64,000 nt of DNA from Oenococcus sp. UCMA 16435. Lineage in GTDB: Bacteria; Bacillota; Bacilli; Lactobacillales; Lactobacillaceae. The first letter of the stretch is position 1; every line of letters starts with the position of its first letter. Where the stretch lies: the NCBI GenBank assembly GCA_004010835.2, contig CP030868.2, forward strand, positions 1,612,001-1,676,000, in the 5' to 3' direction. The notes below the pieces were generated by a model. It worked only from the letters and a program-made list of their open reading frames with translations. It made no database searches and was not told the origin of the DNA. The position numbers and the translations under genes were made by a program. Below are positions 28,827-38,053 of the stretch, piece after piece.

Positions 28827-29494
28827 AAAATCCAAATGACAAGGTTGATATAGAACCGTTGTTTCCCTTTGGATATGGATTATCATATACTGATTTCAAA
28901 TATTCGAACATCCAGGTTGATAAAAAGAAATTTTTAGATACTCAAGAATTACAAGTATCTGTCAAAGTAAAAAATATTGGAAAAAGAACCGGAAAAGAAA
29001 TTGTTCAACTTTATGTAAAAGAAATTAATAGCAGTGTAATCAGGCCTCTCAAAGAGTTAAAAGCTTTTAAAAAAGTTGAACTTGAGCCAGATGAAGAAAA
29101 GTCTGTAAGGTTCACTCTCGGAAAGAGAGCGTTCGCATATTATGACGTTAGTCTGCATGATTGGCATGTAAAAAGTGGAGAATTTGAAATACTAGTTGGG
29201 AAATCTTCTCGCGATATTCTTCTAAATGAAACAATTAATGTTGAATCAACTGTCAAGTTAAAGAAGAAATACACTTTAGATTCAACAATCGCGGATGTTA
29301 TGCATGAGCCCGCATCCCAAGCAATTGTTTCAATGATAATTAATTCTACCGAGAGAAGTAATACTGATAGTCTTGGCGTTGACAGAGAATCAATACTGGG
29401 AGGCATTAAGTTAAGTTCTTTAGTTGCTATTAGCCAAGGAAAATATACGCAAACGAAGTTGGATAATTTAATTAAATCCCTAAATAAGAATTAA
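28822..29494 (+). pseudogene. 3' remnant of a GH3 beta-glucosidase gene
   Basis: The frame reads EPLFPFGYGLSYT from 28853, the junction between the catalytic and fibronectin-III-like domains of GH3 beta-glucosidases, and continues through the Fn3-like domain (VKVKNIGKRTGKEIVQLYV) and about 85 more residues. The catalytic domains (about 550-600 residues) are gone. The open frame extends up to 28808 at most. No promoter or proper start remains, so the enzyme is inactive. It abuts the araC remnant head to head, implying one deletion removed both 5' ends. Confidence 0.85.
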
Positions 29495-29586
29495 AGGAAC
29501 AACCGTATTGTTTTATTTTATTAATGCCTTCATATGATATGGAAAACAATTCTTGAGCCAGTCTTTCGTTGCAAATATGTAAGAAA

Positions 29587-30051
29587 CTATTTAAACAGCG
29601 TGATCATGCCTTCACTTTTTTTGGCCAAACTGTTTTTCGGGATAAGTTTAAATTTTTTTGCACTTTTTAGAATTTTAAATTTTGCGAATTGTCGAGAAAA
29701 ACTGTTTTTTAAATAAATAAAATTGTGGCCTGTATTATTGCTGATATAGTAGTGAATAGTATCCAAGTTTTGATAAGAAAATTGCTGCCTTTTTTCACGG
29801 TAACTCAGACTTAAAGAATTATCGTCGAAGAGGGCTTTTTTTATGGTTCGGTTTTTTGAAGATTTATAATACCAAAAATTTCCATCCTCTAAATCGTATT
29901 CCAAATTCAATTTGGCAATCTCATTGGAAATGCTTATTGAAAAAACGGCAATCATTAAAATTGCCCCCAAAGATATGATCAATAAATGTTTCTTTGCACC
30001 TATTCCTCTTAATTTTTTTAGATTAACTGTTCTCATTTTCTTGCGCGCCAT
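29587..30051 (-). CDS. Hypothetical single-TM protein
   Basis: A 154-residue protein with a strongly basic N terminus, one hydrophobic segment at about 24-44 and an extracytoplasmic, lysine- and tyrosine-rich domain. I do not recognise it. It starts 30 bases after the end of the CDF gene on the same strand and is probably the last gene of the MarR-CDF operon. An alternative start five codons later is possible. Confidence 0.6.
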   Translation of the reverse strand: MARKKMRTVNLKKLRGIGAKKHLLIISLGAILMIAVFSISISNEIAKLNLEYDLEDGNFWYYKSSKNRTIKKALFDDNSLSLSYREKRQQFSYQNLDTIHYYISNNTGHNFIYLKNSFSRQFAKFKILKSAKKFKLIPKNSLAKKSEGMITLFK

Positions 30052-30081
30052 TCGTCAGTTTTAATCTTTAAATACCTTAAT

Positions 30082-30987
30082 TCAGCATAAACAAAATTCT
30101 AAATGGACGAATTCAAGTTTTTTGGATAGTTCTTTTAAAATTAGAACTTTTTTCCTCGATAATTTTTCATTGTCGATTAATTTTGCTTTGCCCTTGATAA
30201 ACACATCAATGCGAAAAGACATCCCAATTTTATATATTAGACAGCTTTTGATTGATACAATTTCCAACAGATGTTTTTTTAGACAATTCTCAATCCATTT
30301 CTGCATATCTTGGTCCAACAATAAACCACCACAAATTTCATTGAAAGCTCTCTTAATGACTTGAAAAGGCATTTTTATCGTCAACATAATAAGCAAGGAT
30401 GTTATGAAAAAATCACCTGTATAGCGTAAGAATCCAAATGGAGAGCTCTGTTTGATAAAGAATAAAATGAAAGCAAATATTCCGATTCCTAGAGACATAA
30501 GGCCATCAACCAAAGTGCCTTTTGCTTCCGAAAAAAGTATCATACTAAGACGATTGATTTTATTATTCTGCCGGTTGTAATAATAGGATAAGCCTAAAGA
30601 CAAAAGAACCATGACAATCTCATAGGGAATCACCGGTTCAACATTCATTAAGCTTCCCTGGCCATCGACAAAGTATCGGTAGGCTTTGAGGCTCACTTTA
30701 ATTAAGGAGACAGCTAATAATACAATTGTCAGTAATGATTGAAACAGTGAATATAGCGGTTCTAATACAAAAAAACCTTCTGGGAATTTTTTGCTGCGTC
30801 GTGCACTTATTTTTGAAACAATCAAAGAGAAAACACCGGAAATAAGTGTTATCGCCGAAAAATAGGCATCAACGAATAGGGCTTCTATTTGAGTGGCGTT
30901 GTATACGAGCGCACCAGCACAGCACATCAGAAAATTTACGAAAATACCACCAATTAATGCTTTTTGTTCAACCTTTTTAGAATTCAT
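30082..30987 (-). CDS. Cation diffusion facilitator (CDF) family transporter
   Basis: Probably exports a divalent metal in exchange for protons. The 301-residue protein has six hydrophobic segments and a C-terminal cytoplasmic domain. Helix II has LFVDAYFSAITLISG and helix V AKGTLVDGLMSLGIGI; both retain the CDF metal-site aspartate, but the second ligand in helix II is serine instead of His/Asp, so metal choice may be unusual. It overlaps the MarR gene by 4 bases and is probably under its control. Confidence 0.82.
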   Translation of the reverse strand: MNSKKVEQKALIGGIFVNFLMCCAGALVYNATQIEALFVDAYFSAITLISGVFSLIVSKISARRSKKFPEGFFVLEPLYSLFQSLLTIVLLAVSLIKVSLKAYRYFVDGQGSLMNVEPVIPYEIVMVLLSLGLSYYYNRQNNKINRLSMILFSEAKGTLVDGLMSLGIGIFAFILFFIKQSSPFGFLRYTGDFFITSLLIMLTIKMPFQVIKRAFNEICGGLLLDQDMQKWIENCLKKHLLEIVSIKSCLIYKIGMSFRIDVFIKGKAKLIDNEKLSRKKVLILKELSKKLEFVHLEFCLC

Positions 30988-31403
30988 ATTTTTTGATTTA
31001 CCTTGTTGATTAGATATTCAAGCTGGTCTTGTTCCTCTTTTGAAAGGACAGAGATGCAGTCAAGAAATACTTGATCGAATAATTTATAACTATTCCGGCA
31101 ATAAACTTGAAGCTCTTTGCTAAGCTTCAAATACGAAACCCGTTTATCCGTCAAAGAGGGCTGCTTACTCAGATAGCCTTTTTTAAAAAAGCGGTGAATG
31201 ATTCTTGTAGCAGCTGGTTTTGATATTTGTGCTTTTTCTGCAAAACTTGTCAGGATTGGCTTTTTGAGCTCGTATAAAAGGTTAATATAATGCTCGTCAT
31301 TAGCTGATAAATCTGGTAATTGCTGATTTTGTTGACTGCTGTTCTGATAACGAATCAGGACTTTGTCGTATAGTTCTGAAAAAATCTGACTAATTGTTCT
31401 CAT
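30984..31403 (-). CDS. MarR-family transcriptional regulator
   Basis: A 139-residue winged-helix regulator from the start at 31403, chosen because AAGGAG precedes it; the open frame extends nine codons further without a signal. Recognition helix region is TSFAEKAQISKPAATRIIHRFF, wing KGYLSKQPSLTDKRVSYLKLS. It is the first gene of an operon with a CDF transporter, so it may respond to metal or a small ligand. Two GTTAAC sites lie in its promoter. Confidence 0.88.
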   Translation of the reverse strand: MRTISQIFSELYDKVLIRYQNSSQQNQQLPDLSANDEHYINLLYELKKPILTSFAEKAQISKPAATRIIHRFFKKGYLSKQPSLTDKRVSYLKLSKELQVYCRNSYKLFDQVFLDCISVLSKEEQDQLEYLINKVNQKI

Positions 31404-31422
31404 CTTGAAACTCCTTATTATG

Positions 31423-31450
31423 GTTAACAAAACTAATTACTTTAGTTAAC
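31423..31450. promoter_or_regulatory. Paired GTTAAC sites, candidate operator of the MarR-CDF operon
   Basis: GTTAAC at 31423-31428 and again at 31445-31450, centres 22 bases apart (about two helical turns), within the sequence just before the marR start. The position fits autoregulation; binding is inferred. Confidence 0.5.
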
Positions 31451-31552
31451 TATATAAAAGAAAATAATTTCCGTCAAGTGATTAATGCTTTCTGTTTTTT
31501 GACATCAAGCTTAATTCATGGTATTAAGTATGTACAAAAAGGAGAACTAGCC

Positions 31553-31777
31553 GTGACACTATCGCAAACACAAAAAGACGAAATCGTTGATATTTTAATC
31601 AATATTGATGATCCCTTTTATCTCAATACCTTTGTCGATGACGATGACGAGCAAGAATGGTTTCATATTAACGAGAGACGTATGTTCCTTGATATGCAAC
31701 GTTATTTGCCGATGATTGATTTAAATGACCAGGAAAACTGGGCCTTTGTTCGACGCTGCTTTTTACAATTTCAATAA
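31553..31777 (+). CDS. Small acidic hypothetical protein
   Basis: A 74-residue soluble protein from GTG 31553, which has AAGGAG 9 bases upstream; an in-frame extension to 31478 has no start signal. The middle is very acidic (VDDDDEQEWF). It has no domain I recognise. It lies between the divergent MarR operon and kup. Confidence 0.6.
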   Translation: MTLSQTQKDEIVDILINIDDPFYLNTFVDDDDEQEWFHINERRMFLDMQRYLPMIDLNDQENWAFVRRCFLQFQ

Positions 31778-31911
31778 TTTTTTTGCTTTATTTTTGAATT
31801 TTTTATTTTATTGCTTTAATTTGTTTAAGTGTTATAGTTTTCTGGTTAATTTAATAGCACTGTTTCGATTGTAAATACCAGCGCTAATAAGGGAACTGAC
31901 TTGGTGAATAA

Positions 31912-33936
31912 ATGGCAAAAAAGATTTTCACAAAGGGAACTGTTATTGGCCCGATAATCGCATTAGGAATTGTCTATGGAGATATCGGAACTTCGCCTTT
32001 ATATGTTATGAATGCAATTGTAACCGACGCAGGTGGATTGAAAAATGCCGGTCCCAGCTATATTGTCGGCTGTCTTTCATTAATATTTTGGACTTTGATG
32101 CTAATTACAACGGTGAAATATATCTTGTTAGCTATGCAGGCGGATAATCACCATGAAGGTGGCATCTTTTCTTTATACGCGTTAGTTAGAAATAGAGGTA
32201 AATGGTTGCTTTTCCCGACTTTGATTGGTGGAGCAGCACTTTTAGCTGATGGGACTTTAACACCTGCTGTGACTGTTACGTCCGCTATTGAAGGATTGAA
32301 AGGCGAAAACTTCGGTCTCTTCAAGCTTGGACAATCACAGACACCTATCATTATGATTGTTATAAGTATTTTGATAGTTCTTTTCCTTTTTCAAAGATTT
32401 GGAACATCTTCGATTGGAAAAGCTTTTGGTCCCTTAATGTTTATTTGGTTCTCTTTTATCGGAATTTTTGGATTAGTAAATATGTTTGGCCATTGGGAAG
32501 TTTTGAAGGCTTTATCACCGATTTATGGTGTTCAGATTCTCTTTAGTTCGGATAATAAAATGGGATTTTTCATCCTTGGCAGCATTTTTCTAGCAACAAC
32601 CGGTGCTGAAGCACTTTATTCAGATATGGGGCATGTTGGCAAAGACAACATCTATCGAACTTGGCCATTTGTTTATTTGTCTCTAATGCTAAGCTATTTT
32701 GGACAAGGAGCTTGGGTAATTGCTCAAAACAGAAATGTTTCAGTTGATATAAATCCTTTTTACAGTATGCTTCCGCAGGAACTTCATCCGACAGCTATTG
32801 TAATCGCAACTGTTGCTGCTATTATTGCATCGCAGGCCTTAATTACCGGATCATATACCTTGGTTAGCGAAGCAATTGGTTTAAAACTTCTTCCGAGACT
32901 GAAAATTAGATATCCGGGAAAAATAAAAAGTCAATCATATATTGGAACTGTTAATTGGCTGCTTTGCGCTACTACATTGCTAATAGTTTTGTTTTTTAAG
33001 AGCTCCGAGCATATGGAAGCAGCTTATGGCTTGGCAATCATCGTTACGATGTTGATGACAACGATTTTATTGCACGAATTTTTGCTCATGAAAAATAAAA
33101 AAACTTTGGCTCTCCTTTATTTAATTTTTTTCGGTTTGCTTGAATCGTTGTTTTTGTTATCCAGCATGATCAAATTTATTCATGGTGGGTATCTGACTCT
33201 ATTGATAACTCTGTGCATTTTAATGATTATGTTTTTTTGGCATTTTGGTAATAGCATCAGAAGATCATATATGGTCGACAGTCAGTATCTATCTTTAAAA
33301 GATTTTACCTCCAAGCTCCAACAACTTAGCGAGGATGATTCACTTCCTCTTTATGCAACTAATGTAGTCTATATGAATAGAATCAGGGACAACTATCAAA
33401 TTAAACGTCATGTACTTTATTCTATTTTCGACCAAAGACCAAAAAGGGCAAAAGTATACTGGTTTATCACTGTTAATCAAACCGATTTGCCCTATGAAGC
33501 AAATTATAAAATTGATATGCTTGATACAAGAAATGTAGTTGATGTTCAGCTCTATTTGGGTTTTAAAAGATCCCAACATATTACTATTTATATAAGACAG
33601 ATTGTTAATAATCTAATTAAAGAAGGAGTAATTGACAGGCAAGCACCAAGGTATTCGACTATTCCCGATCGTCAAGTTGGAGACTTTAAATTTGTTCTTT
33701 TAAATCAACGTATTCGAGACTTGAATTATTTGCCAAGCATAAAGAGATTAGATAAATTCCTAATCGCAGGACGTTTATTTTTACAAAAAATAACTGCATC
33801 GCAGCCAACTTGGTACGGACTTGAATTCAGTGAATTCGTTGAAGAAACGGTTCCTTTGTTTATTGAAGAAAGAGAAGACAGCCACTTGCTCCAAACGAAA
33901 ATAGACAACAAAGAAGCAGGAGAAGAAAATGAATAA
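31912..33936 (+). CDS. kup: KUP-family potassium uptake protein
   Basis: Proton-coupled K+ importer. The 674-residue protein begins with the family signature [18 protein letters not shown], has about twelve membrane helices up to residue 455 and a long C-terminal cytoplasmic domain that in relatives can bind regulators such as c-di-AMP. The leader of about 130 bases is AT-rich; I could not make out a ydaO riboswitch. Monocistronic, convergent with the next small gene. Confidence 0.93.
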   Translation: MAKKIFTKGTVIGPIIALGIVYGDIGTSPLYVMNAIVTDAGGLKNAGPSYIVGCLSLIFWTLMLITTVKYILLAMQADNHHEGGIFSLYALVRNRGKWLLFPTLIGGAALLADGTLTPAVTVTSAIEGLKGENFGLFKLGQSQTPIIMIVISILIVLFLFQRFGTSSIGKAFGPLMFIWFSFIGIFGLVNMFGHWEVLKALSPIYGVQILFSSDNKMGFFILGSIFLATTGAEALYSDMGHVGKDNIYRTWPFVYLSLMLSYFGQGAWVIAQNRNVSVDINPFYSMLPQELHPTAIVIATVAAIIASQALITGSYTLVSEAIGLKLLPRLKIRYPGKIKSQSYIGTVNWLLCATTLLIVLFFKSSEHMEAAYGLAIIVTMLMTTILLHEFLLMKNKKTLALLYLIFFGLLESLFLLSSMIKFIHGGYLTLLITLCILMIMFFWHFGNSIRRSYMVDSQYLSLKDFTSKLQQLSEDDSLPLYATNVVYMNRIRDNYQIKRHVLYSIFDQRPKRAKVYWFITVNQTDLPYEANYKIDMLDTRNVVDVQLYLGFKRSQHITIYIRQIVNNLIKEGVIDRQAPRYSTIPDRQVGDFKFVLLNQRIRDLNYLPSIKRLDKFLIAGRLFLQKITASQPTWYGLEFSEFVEETVPLFIEEREDSHLLQTKIDNKEAGEENE

Positions 33937-33948
33937 ACCTATTTAATT

Positions 33949-34194
33949 TTATTTACCGTCAGTTTGGTTAACTTCATATTTTGATGCTTTAACAACACTA
34001 AAGGATAAATTATGATTAACTTCAAGTAGCTTGGCACTAAGATCTTCTGTTGAAAGATTTGTTTTGATTAAAAATTGATTGGTCAAAGTTGTTTCCCAGT
34101 TATTTTTTCCGGCTATCTTTTTTATTGCCTGAATAAATTTACCTGTTTCTTGAAATTTACTTTCATTATCAAAAGTTATAAAAATTTTATTCAT
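33949..34194 (-). CDS. Small hypothetical protein, possibly ferredoxin-like fold
   Basis: An 81-residue protein, MNKIFITFDN at the start, with alternating beta/alpha character (strand, helix FIQAIKKIAG, strand FLIKTN, helix LSAKLLEV, strand LSFSVVKA). The order recalls small ferredoxin-like Cas2/VapD-type folds, but no catalytic motif is visible and I do not assign it. It has GGAGAAAA upstream on its strand and is transcribed alone. Confidence 0.6.
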   Translation of the reverse strand: MNKIFITFDNESKFQETGKFIQAIKKIAGKNNWETTLTNQFLIKTNLSTEDLSAKLLEVNHNLSFSVVKASKYEVNQTDGK

Positions 34195-34312
34195 AACAAT
34201 TTTCTCCTATTTGAAAAAATGTAATTGAACAAATAATATTTATTTCTCTAAACGACTCGATTATAGCTATGTTTTAGACAAAAAATTACAAACATGCTAA
34301 CACGAAAATATA

Positions 34313-34645
34313 AAAACCCTCGAACTTAATCGAGAGTTCTGGAACAAACTAATCTTTTATTAACGTAAACGATATGTGGATGCCAATGTTTGGTATCCAC
34401 AATTATTATATGCAATTATTTACTTGCCGAAGCAGTGAAACTTGAATCAGTTGATTAAACTGCATTTACGTCACTGGGACCATCGGGATTAAATTGTTAG
34501 AACTACATTTAATATATGAAGTTAGGCTATTAAAAAAGTTGTTAGAGTTAAAAGCAAAATTCAAACTCATAGTAAGCCTTTAGTATAAAAGCTTCTCGAG
34601 TAAAACCAGGTCATTTTATAGAGAGTAATTTTCAACTTTGACAAT
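34313..34645 (-). ncRNA. Candidate small RNA between a minus-strand promoter and terminator
   Basis: On the minus strand TTGTCA, an 18-base spacer and TATAAA (about 34612-34645) are followed by roughly 270 bases ending in the stem CTCGA/TCGAG with a T run (34313-34342). Inside is a strong hairpin at 34375-34401 (arms TGTGGAT/ATCCACA). No gene or convincing open frame lies between. The evidence is a promoter-terminator pair only. Confidence 0.3.
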
Positions 34646-34666
34646 CAAAGATTTTCTCTAGTAATT

Positions 34667-34692
34667 AAAAGCCGCATTACTGCGGTTTTTTA
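34667..34692 (-). terminator. tmRNA terminator
   Basis: AAAAGCCGCA, loop TTAC, TGCGGTTTTTT. It lies 22 bases past the 3' end of tmRNA and is symmetrical enough to work in both directions. The stem is the same as the terminator at 14815. Confidence 0.8.
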
Positions 34693-34713
34693 AACTTTAT
34701 TAAATTCAAAATA

Positions 34714-35060
34714 TGGAGTAGATGGGAGTCGAACCCATGTCCAAATTATCCAATCACATAAATATCTACGTTCATAGTTAACAAGCAATTTCGCTCAAGA
34801 TTAGGTTGCTAACTTCCAAATCAAGGGCTAGTTCGATTATTGTTTCACTGCTTTTATTCCGAACATAAACGCCAGCAGCTAATCCACTAATTAGGCCGAG
34901 AATGTTGCCGTGGACTCAACAAAGGGCTACGCGACTGCGATTAAGCAGCTAATGCGTAAGCTGGTTCATTATTTTTTGCAGTTATATCTGCAGTCTCTAA
35001 CCCGACAAACGGGAACGCAATCCATGCTTGTAATAACCTGTCGAATTCCGGAACTACCCC
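34714..35060 (-). ncRNA. ssrA: tmRNA (SsrA)
   Basis: Rescues stalled ribosomes and tags their products for proteolysis. The two ends form a tRNA-like acceptor stem: GGGGTAG at the 5' end (35060-35054) pairs with CTACTCC at the 3' end, discriminator A at 34714; CCA is not encoded. The T arm GGGTTCGACTCCC is clear. The tag frame starts with GCA at 34979 and ends with TAA at 34941, giving AKNNEPAYALAA. Length 347 nt is normal. On the minus strand a TATAAT box lies about 15 bases upstream of the mature 5' end. Confidence 0.97.
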
Positions 35061-35186
35061 AAAAACTTAACAATACAATTATAGCATCTGGTTAATTGTA
35101 TTTTTTTGGCGCTTAAAACCATGCTGATTATTTGACCAACAAATAGTTCTTCTTTCTATTTTCTGATACAATATTAAGCGTGCTTT

Positions 35187-35258
35187 GGCTCCATGGTCAA
35201 GTGGCTAAGACGTCGCGTTCTCAGCGCGGAATCATGGGTTCGATCCCCATTGGAGCTA
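35187..35258 (+). tRNA. tRNA-Glu (CTC)
   Basis: A complete cloverleaf: acceptor GGCTCCA/TGGAGCT, D arm around GGTCAAGTGGCTAAGAC, anticodon stem TCGCG/CGCGG with loop TTCTCAG (anticodon CTC at 35220-35222), T arm ATGGGTTCGATCCCCAT, discriminator A. CCA is not encoded. CTC is a second glutamate isoacceptor; the usual TTC gene is not in this window. Confidence 0.93.
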
Positions 35259-35298
35259 TGTAAATTCACTGATATCAGCATTTATAGCATGTTTATAC

Positions 35299-35336
35299 AA
35301 AAAAGCATCTAACCAATTAAGGGTGGATGCTTTTTT
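35299..35336 (+). terminator. Terminator after tRNA-Glu
   Basis: AAAAAAGCATC, a loop, GATGCTTTTTT about 40 bases after the tRNA. Confidence 0.85.
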
Positions 35337-36387
35337 AATTTTAATTAATTATCAAAAAAATTAAATGTTTTTATAGGGGGGATAATCTAAACTGGATATT
35401 TTCTATTCCGGCTCTTTATGAAAAAAAGATGAATTATGATTTGATTAGCGTTTAGTAATAATTAATCATCATTTCTAAAGGGATTTAATAACTGAATATG
35501 ATTTCGATGTCTCAAGAGTAGTGCTTCGGAAATTCTCGATTGTTTGAAGATTATATTCTCGTTTTATCAATAAAAGAGATCATGCAAAATAATTAATAGA
35601 GACTGTTGATTTGGAGGTGGCAGTAAAAAATATGTCCAAAAAAATATTGCCTAATTTAGTTTATCTGGTCTTTAATTTTCTTTGTACCCACAATATTTTT
35701 TCCAACGGCAAATACTGGCAGTCAGTATATATTTAAGATGATTTTCTATGTTGTGATGATTGATAAAAAGACCACTGCTGGAACCGTTACTATTAATTTG
35801 GTAGCGATTTTTATTTAAAAAGAGCTATAATTCATTCAAGGCACTTTTAATAAGTACCGACCGCCAAAATCTTTTAATATTTTTTAAGTAATCATATTAA
35901 TTTATCCATGTTGCATGATATATAAATAAGCCGACCCTTAATTGAGTCGGTTTTTTGTTCAAAATATTTTGTAATATTACTTTCATATATACTGTATTTG
36001 CTTATATTAGCGGCAGTGGATTTGCTTTGTACCTTTTCTAATTCACAATAGAAATGGTTGGAAAACTGAGAAGGAAAAGTTATCACAAAATATTTAATAG
36101 AAGAGTCTATGATAATTTCAATATTACTGTCAAAATAGCCATGATTCGATAACGTTTTTTATTTTAGAACGACTAAAAGCTACAGTCGGTGGCGAATTAT
36201 AATAATTGATAAAAGATGGATTATACTAGGCGTAGGACCAAAGCTTTTTAATAATTTTAGTAGGCACCATTTCCAATAGATAGGGTCCTCACAAATACTT
36301 TACAGATTAATTTTGTTGTCTATTATCGAACGTTATTTTTAGATAAAAATCATGTTAAAAAATTGAATTATATTCCAAATCATAAGG
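35337..36387. other. 1-kb gene-poor stretch with coding remnants
   Basis: No intact gene is visible. From 35632 (ATG after GGAGG-like sequence) a frame reads MSKKILPNLVYLVF and then stops; in a shifted frame a hydrophobic stretch follows (FIWSLIFFVPTIFFPTANTG to about 35818), which looks like a decayed small membrane protein. A plus-strand terminator stem CCGAC/GTCGG with TTTTTT lies at 35931-35956 and has no intact gene in front of it. The rest is AT-rich without features I can name; some of it must hold the msrA promoter. Confidence 0.5.
35931..35956 (+). terminator. Orphan terminator hairpin
   Basis: CCGAC, 10-base loop, GTCGG and six Ts. It may have ended the transcript of the decayed gene at about 35632-35818. 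Confidence 0.65.
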
Positions 36388-37239
36388 ATGGCCATGATGA
36401 CAAAAAATAATCATGAAGATACTTTAAATGATATTTATAATCTAATACTTAATCCGGCCACTAGCGCATGGGAACGTTCCTTATTATTATCGGCTAAGAA
36501 TGCGATTGCTGATGATGCAAATTTTGATAGCCAACTTTCGAAGCTTGAATTTGAATTGCGGCCACTTGCTTTAAGGAATAATTTAACTTCCGATGTTACG
36601 GATTTTTATATGAAGATCACCGGAGATTCGCCCGATAATGTTCAATTTGATTTTTCAAAGCATTACGCTCGGGATCTGCCTTATCAAGACCGAGCGATAT
36701 TTGCCGGGGGATGTTTTTGGTGCATGGTTGAGCCCTTTGAAACCAAGCGCGGAATTGTCTCAGTGCTATCCGGTTATACCGGAGGTCATGTAGACAATCC
36801 AACATATGAACAAGTGATTAGCGGCTATACGGGACATGTCGAAGCAGTTGAAATCATTTTTGATACAAGAATTGTTCAATACACAGAACTGGTTGATCTT
36901 TATTGGCAGATAACTGATCCGACTGATGAATTTGGACAAATTGATGATCACGGAAGTAATTATCGCCCAGTTATTTTTGTTAGGAACGAAGAACAACGAA
37001 AAATTGCCGAAAGTTCAAAACAAAAATTAGCCGAATCGGGAATGTATAACCGCCCGATTGTTACGGCGATTGAACCTGCATCCACATTTTGGCCGGCTGA
37101 AAACTTTCACCAACAGTTTTATAAAAAAAATCCAAAAAAATACAAGATAATTGAACAATCTCGTCAACGATACTTAGCGTTTCAACATTTACAAGGAAAA
37201 ATTAGAGTCGGGTTGAGTGGATTTACGAAGAAATCTTAA
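36388..37239 (+). CDS. msrA: Peptide methionine sulfoxide reductase MsrA with an N-terminal helical domain
   Basis: Reduces methionine-S-sulfoxide in oxidised proteins. The MsrA domain starts at about residue 100 with the catalytic [11 protein letters not shown], then [25 protein letters not shown] and the C-terminal YKII. Residues 1-95 form an extra helical region ([20 protein letters not shown] and onwards) that resembles the four-helix enterocin A immunity-type bundle by pattern; I cannot prove this. Several starts are close together (36388, 36394, 36397). Monocistronic and followed by a terminator. Confidence 0.9.
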   Translation: MAMMTKNNHEDTLNDIYNLILNPATSAWERSLLLSAKNAIADDANFDSQLSKLEFELRPLALRNNLTSDVTDFYMKITGDSPDNVQFDFSKHYARDLPYQDRAIFAGGCFWCMVEPFETKRGIVSVLSGYTGGHVDNPTYEQVISGYTGHVEAVEIIFDTRIVQYTELVDLYWQITDPTDEFGQIDDHGSNYRPVIFVRNEEQRKIAESSKQKLAESGMYNRPIVTAIEPASTFWPAENFHQQFYKKNPKKYKIIEQSRQRYLAFQHLQGKIRVGLSGFTKKS

Positions 37240-37298
37240 AATGTTTTTTGATTGATTTCTTTTTTTAATTAATCGTCTAATCTTATTTGCAATAATAG

Positions 37299-37330
37299 AA
37301 AAGCCGCTATTTTGATAACGGCTTTTAATT
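37299..37330 (+). terminator. Terminator of msrA
   Basis: AAAAGCCG/CGGCTTTT stem with inner TAT/ATA pairs and a T-rich tail. Confidence 0.85.
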
Positions 37331-37417
37331 TTTATTTAATTTTCAATATAATTTTATTTAAAATTTCTGCCTTACATTAGTAAATGTGCTTGTTTTAAGG
37401 CAAGTGCTTGTAATTTC

Positions 37418-37521
37418 GGAGAAGTACTCAAGTCTGGTTTAAGAGGCCTGTTTAATTTATTAGGCAGGTAGGTCGTTAACGTTTGTTACGATGCGAGGGT
37501 TCAAATCCCTTTCCTTCTCCA
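37418..37521 (+). tRNA. Aberrant tRNA-Ser-like gene (pseudo-tRNA or non-decoding tRNA)
   Basis: The ends match Gram-positive tRNA-Ser closely: acceptor GGAGAAG (37418-37424) with CTTCTCC (37514-37520), TACTCAAG in the D arm, AGGTAGGTCG before the variable arm, and GCGAGGGTTCAAATCCC in the T arm. The long variable arm still pairs (TCGT and AAC with GTT and ACGA). Three places are abnormal: the D loop is two bases longer, the anticodon stem GCCTG/TAGGC closes a 10-base loop TTTAATTTAT with no normal anticodon, and two extra bases (TC) sit between T stem and acceptor. Total 104 nt against about 90. It cannot decode serine codons normally. Confidence 0.7.
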
Positions 37522-37542
37522 TAAGGATTTATTTATAAGATT

Positions 37543-37947
37543 TTAGTAATCCCTTCTTTTCTTAACTTGAAAAGAGATCAGTATTAGACCCAAAAGTCCA
37601 AGACTGATTCCTAGAAACATGAATTGATAAACACTTAGCCAGATAATCGAGACAAATATTAAAAGCGCATTGCTAACAAAGACACTTACGATATAGATTA
37701 TTCGCCAGATGTCGCTAATAGGGACGAAAAGACAAATAACTTGAAAAATATTTAATGATCCCGAAGCCAAAGCGGCATAAATTGAGATGTTTAATAGTAA
37801 GCTGCCGGCTTTTGTGATTGAATAATTATCAACTGCATTTTTGATTAATATAAATGCAATCAGTGTAGTGCCAATTGCTGAAATCAATTTTAAAAAAAGT
37901 AGGAAGAACTTGAATAAACGATTGTCATCATACATAAGCAGGTCCAA
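37543..37947 (-). CDS. Hypothetical four-TM membrane protein
   Basis: A 134-residue protein with four hydrophobic segments and a basic C-terminal QVKKRRDY. No family recognised. It is monocistronic and ends only 22 bases from the tRNA-Ser-like gene on the other strand. Confidence 0.65.
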   Translation of the reverse strand: MDLLMYDDNRLFKFFLLFLKLISAIGTTLIAFILIKNAVDNYSITKAGSLLLNISIYAALASGSLNIFQVICLFVPISDIWRIIYIVSVFVSNALLIFVSIIWLSVYQFMFLGISLGLLGLILISFQVKKRRDY

Positions 37948-38019
37948 CTTTCCATTGCTTAAATAAAGAACTATATTTTAATTATATTCGTATACGCTAA
38001 TCATCGACAAAACATGGTT

Positions 38020-38053
38020 GATTCGGTTGTTTAAACAGCCGAATCATTTTTTT
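38020..38053 (+). terminator. Strong hairpin with T run, transcript unassigned
   Basis: GATTCGG and GCCGAATC-type arms around TGTTTAAACA, followed by seven Ts. The T run is only on the plus strand, yet the gene in front of it is on the minus strand. It could end transcripts from the tRNA-Ser-like gene or act as an attenuator in the leader of the aldo/keto reductase gene. Confidence 0.6.

Noticed and set aside
31778..31911. Possible c-di-AMP (ydaO) riboswitch in the kup leader
   Set aside because: The leader is short and AT-rich, and I could not find the conserved paired elements; only a GGGAACTGAC stretch looked suggestive.
34910..35095. 61-codon plus-strand open frame
   Set aside because: It is antisense to tmRNA and has no other support.
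35892..36086. 64-codon minus-strand open frame
   Set aside because: No start signal, overlaps a terminator, and no recognisable domain.
37418..37521. Functional ochre-suppressor or tRNA-Leu(TAA)
   Set aside because: TAA or TTA triplets occur in the loop, but the loop has 10 bases and no proper position-37 purine, and the body is that of tRNA-Ser.
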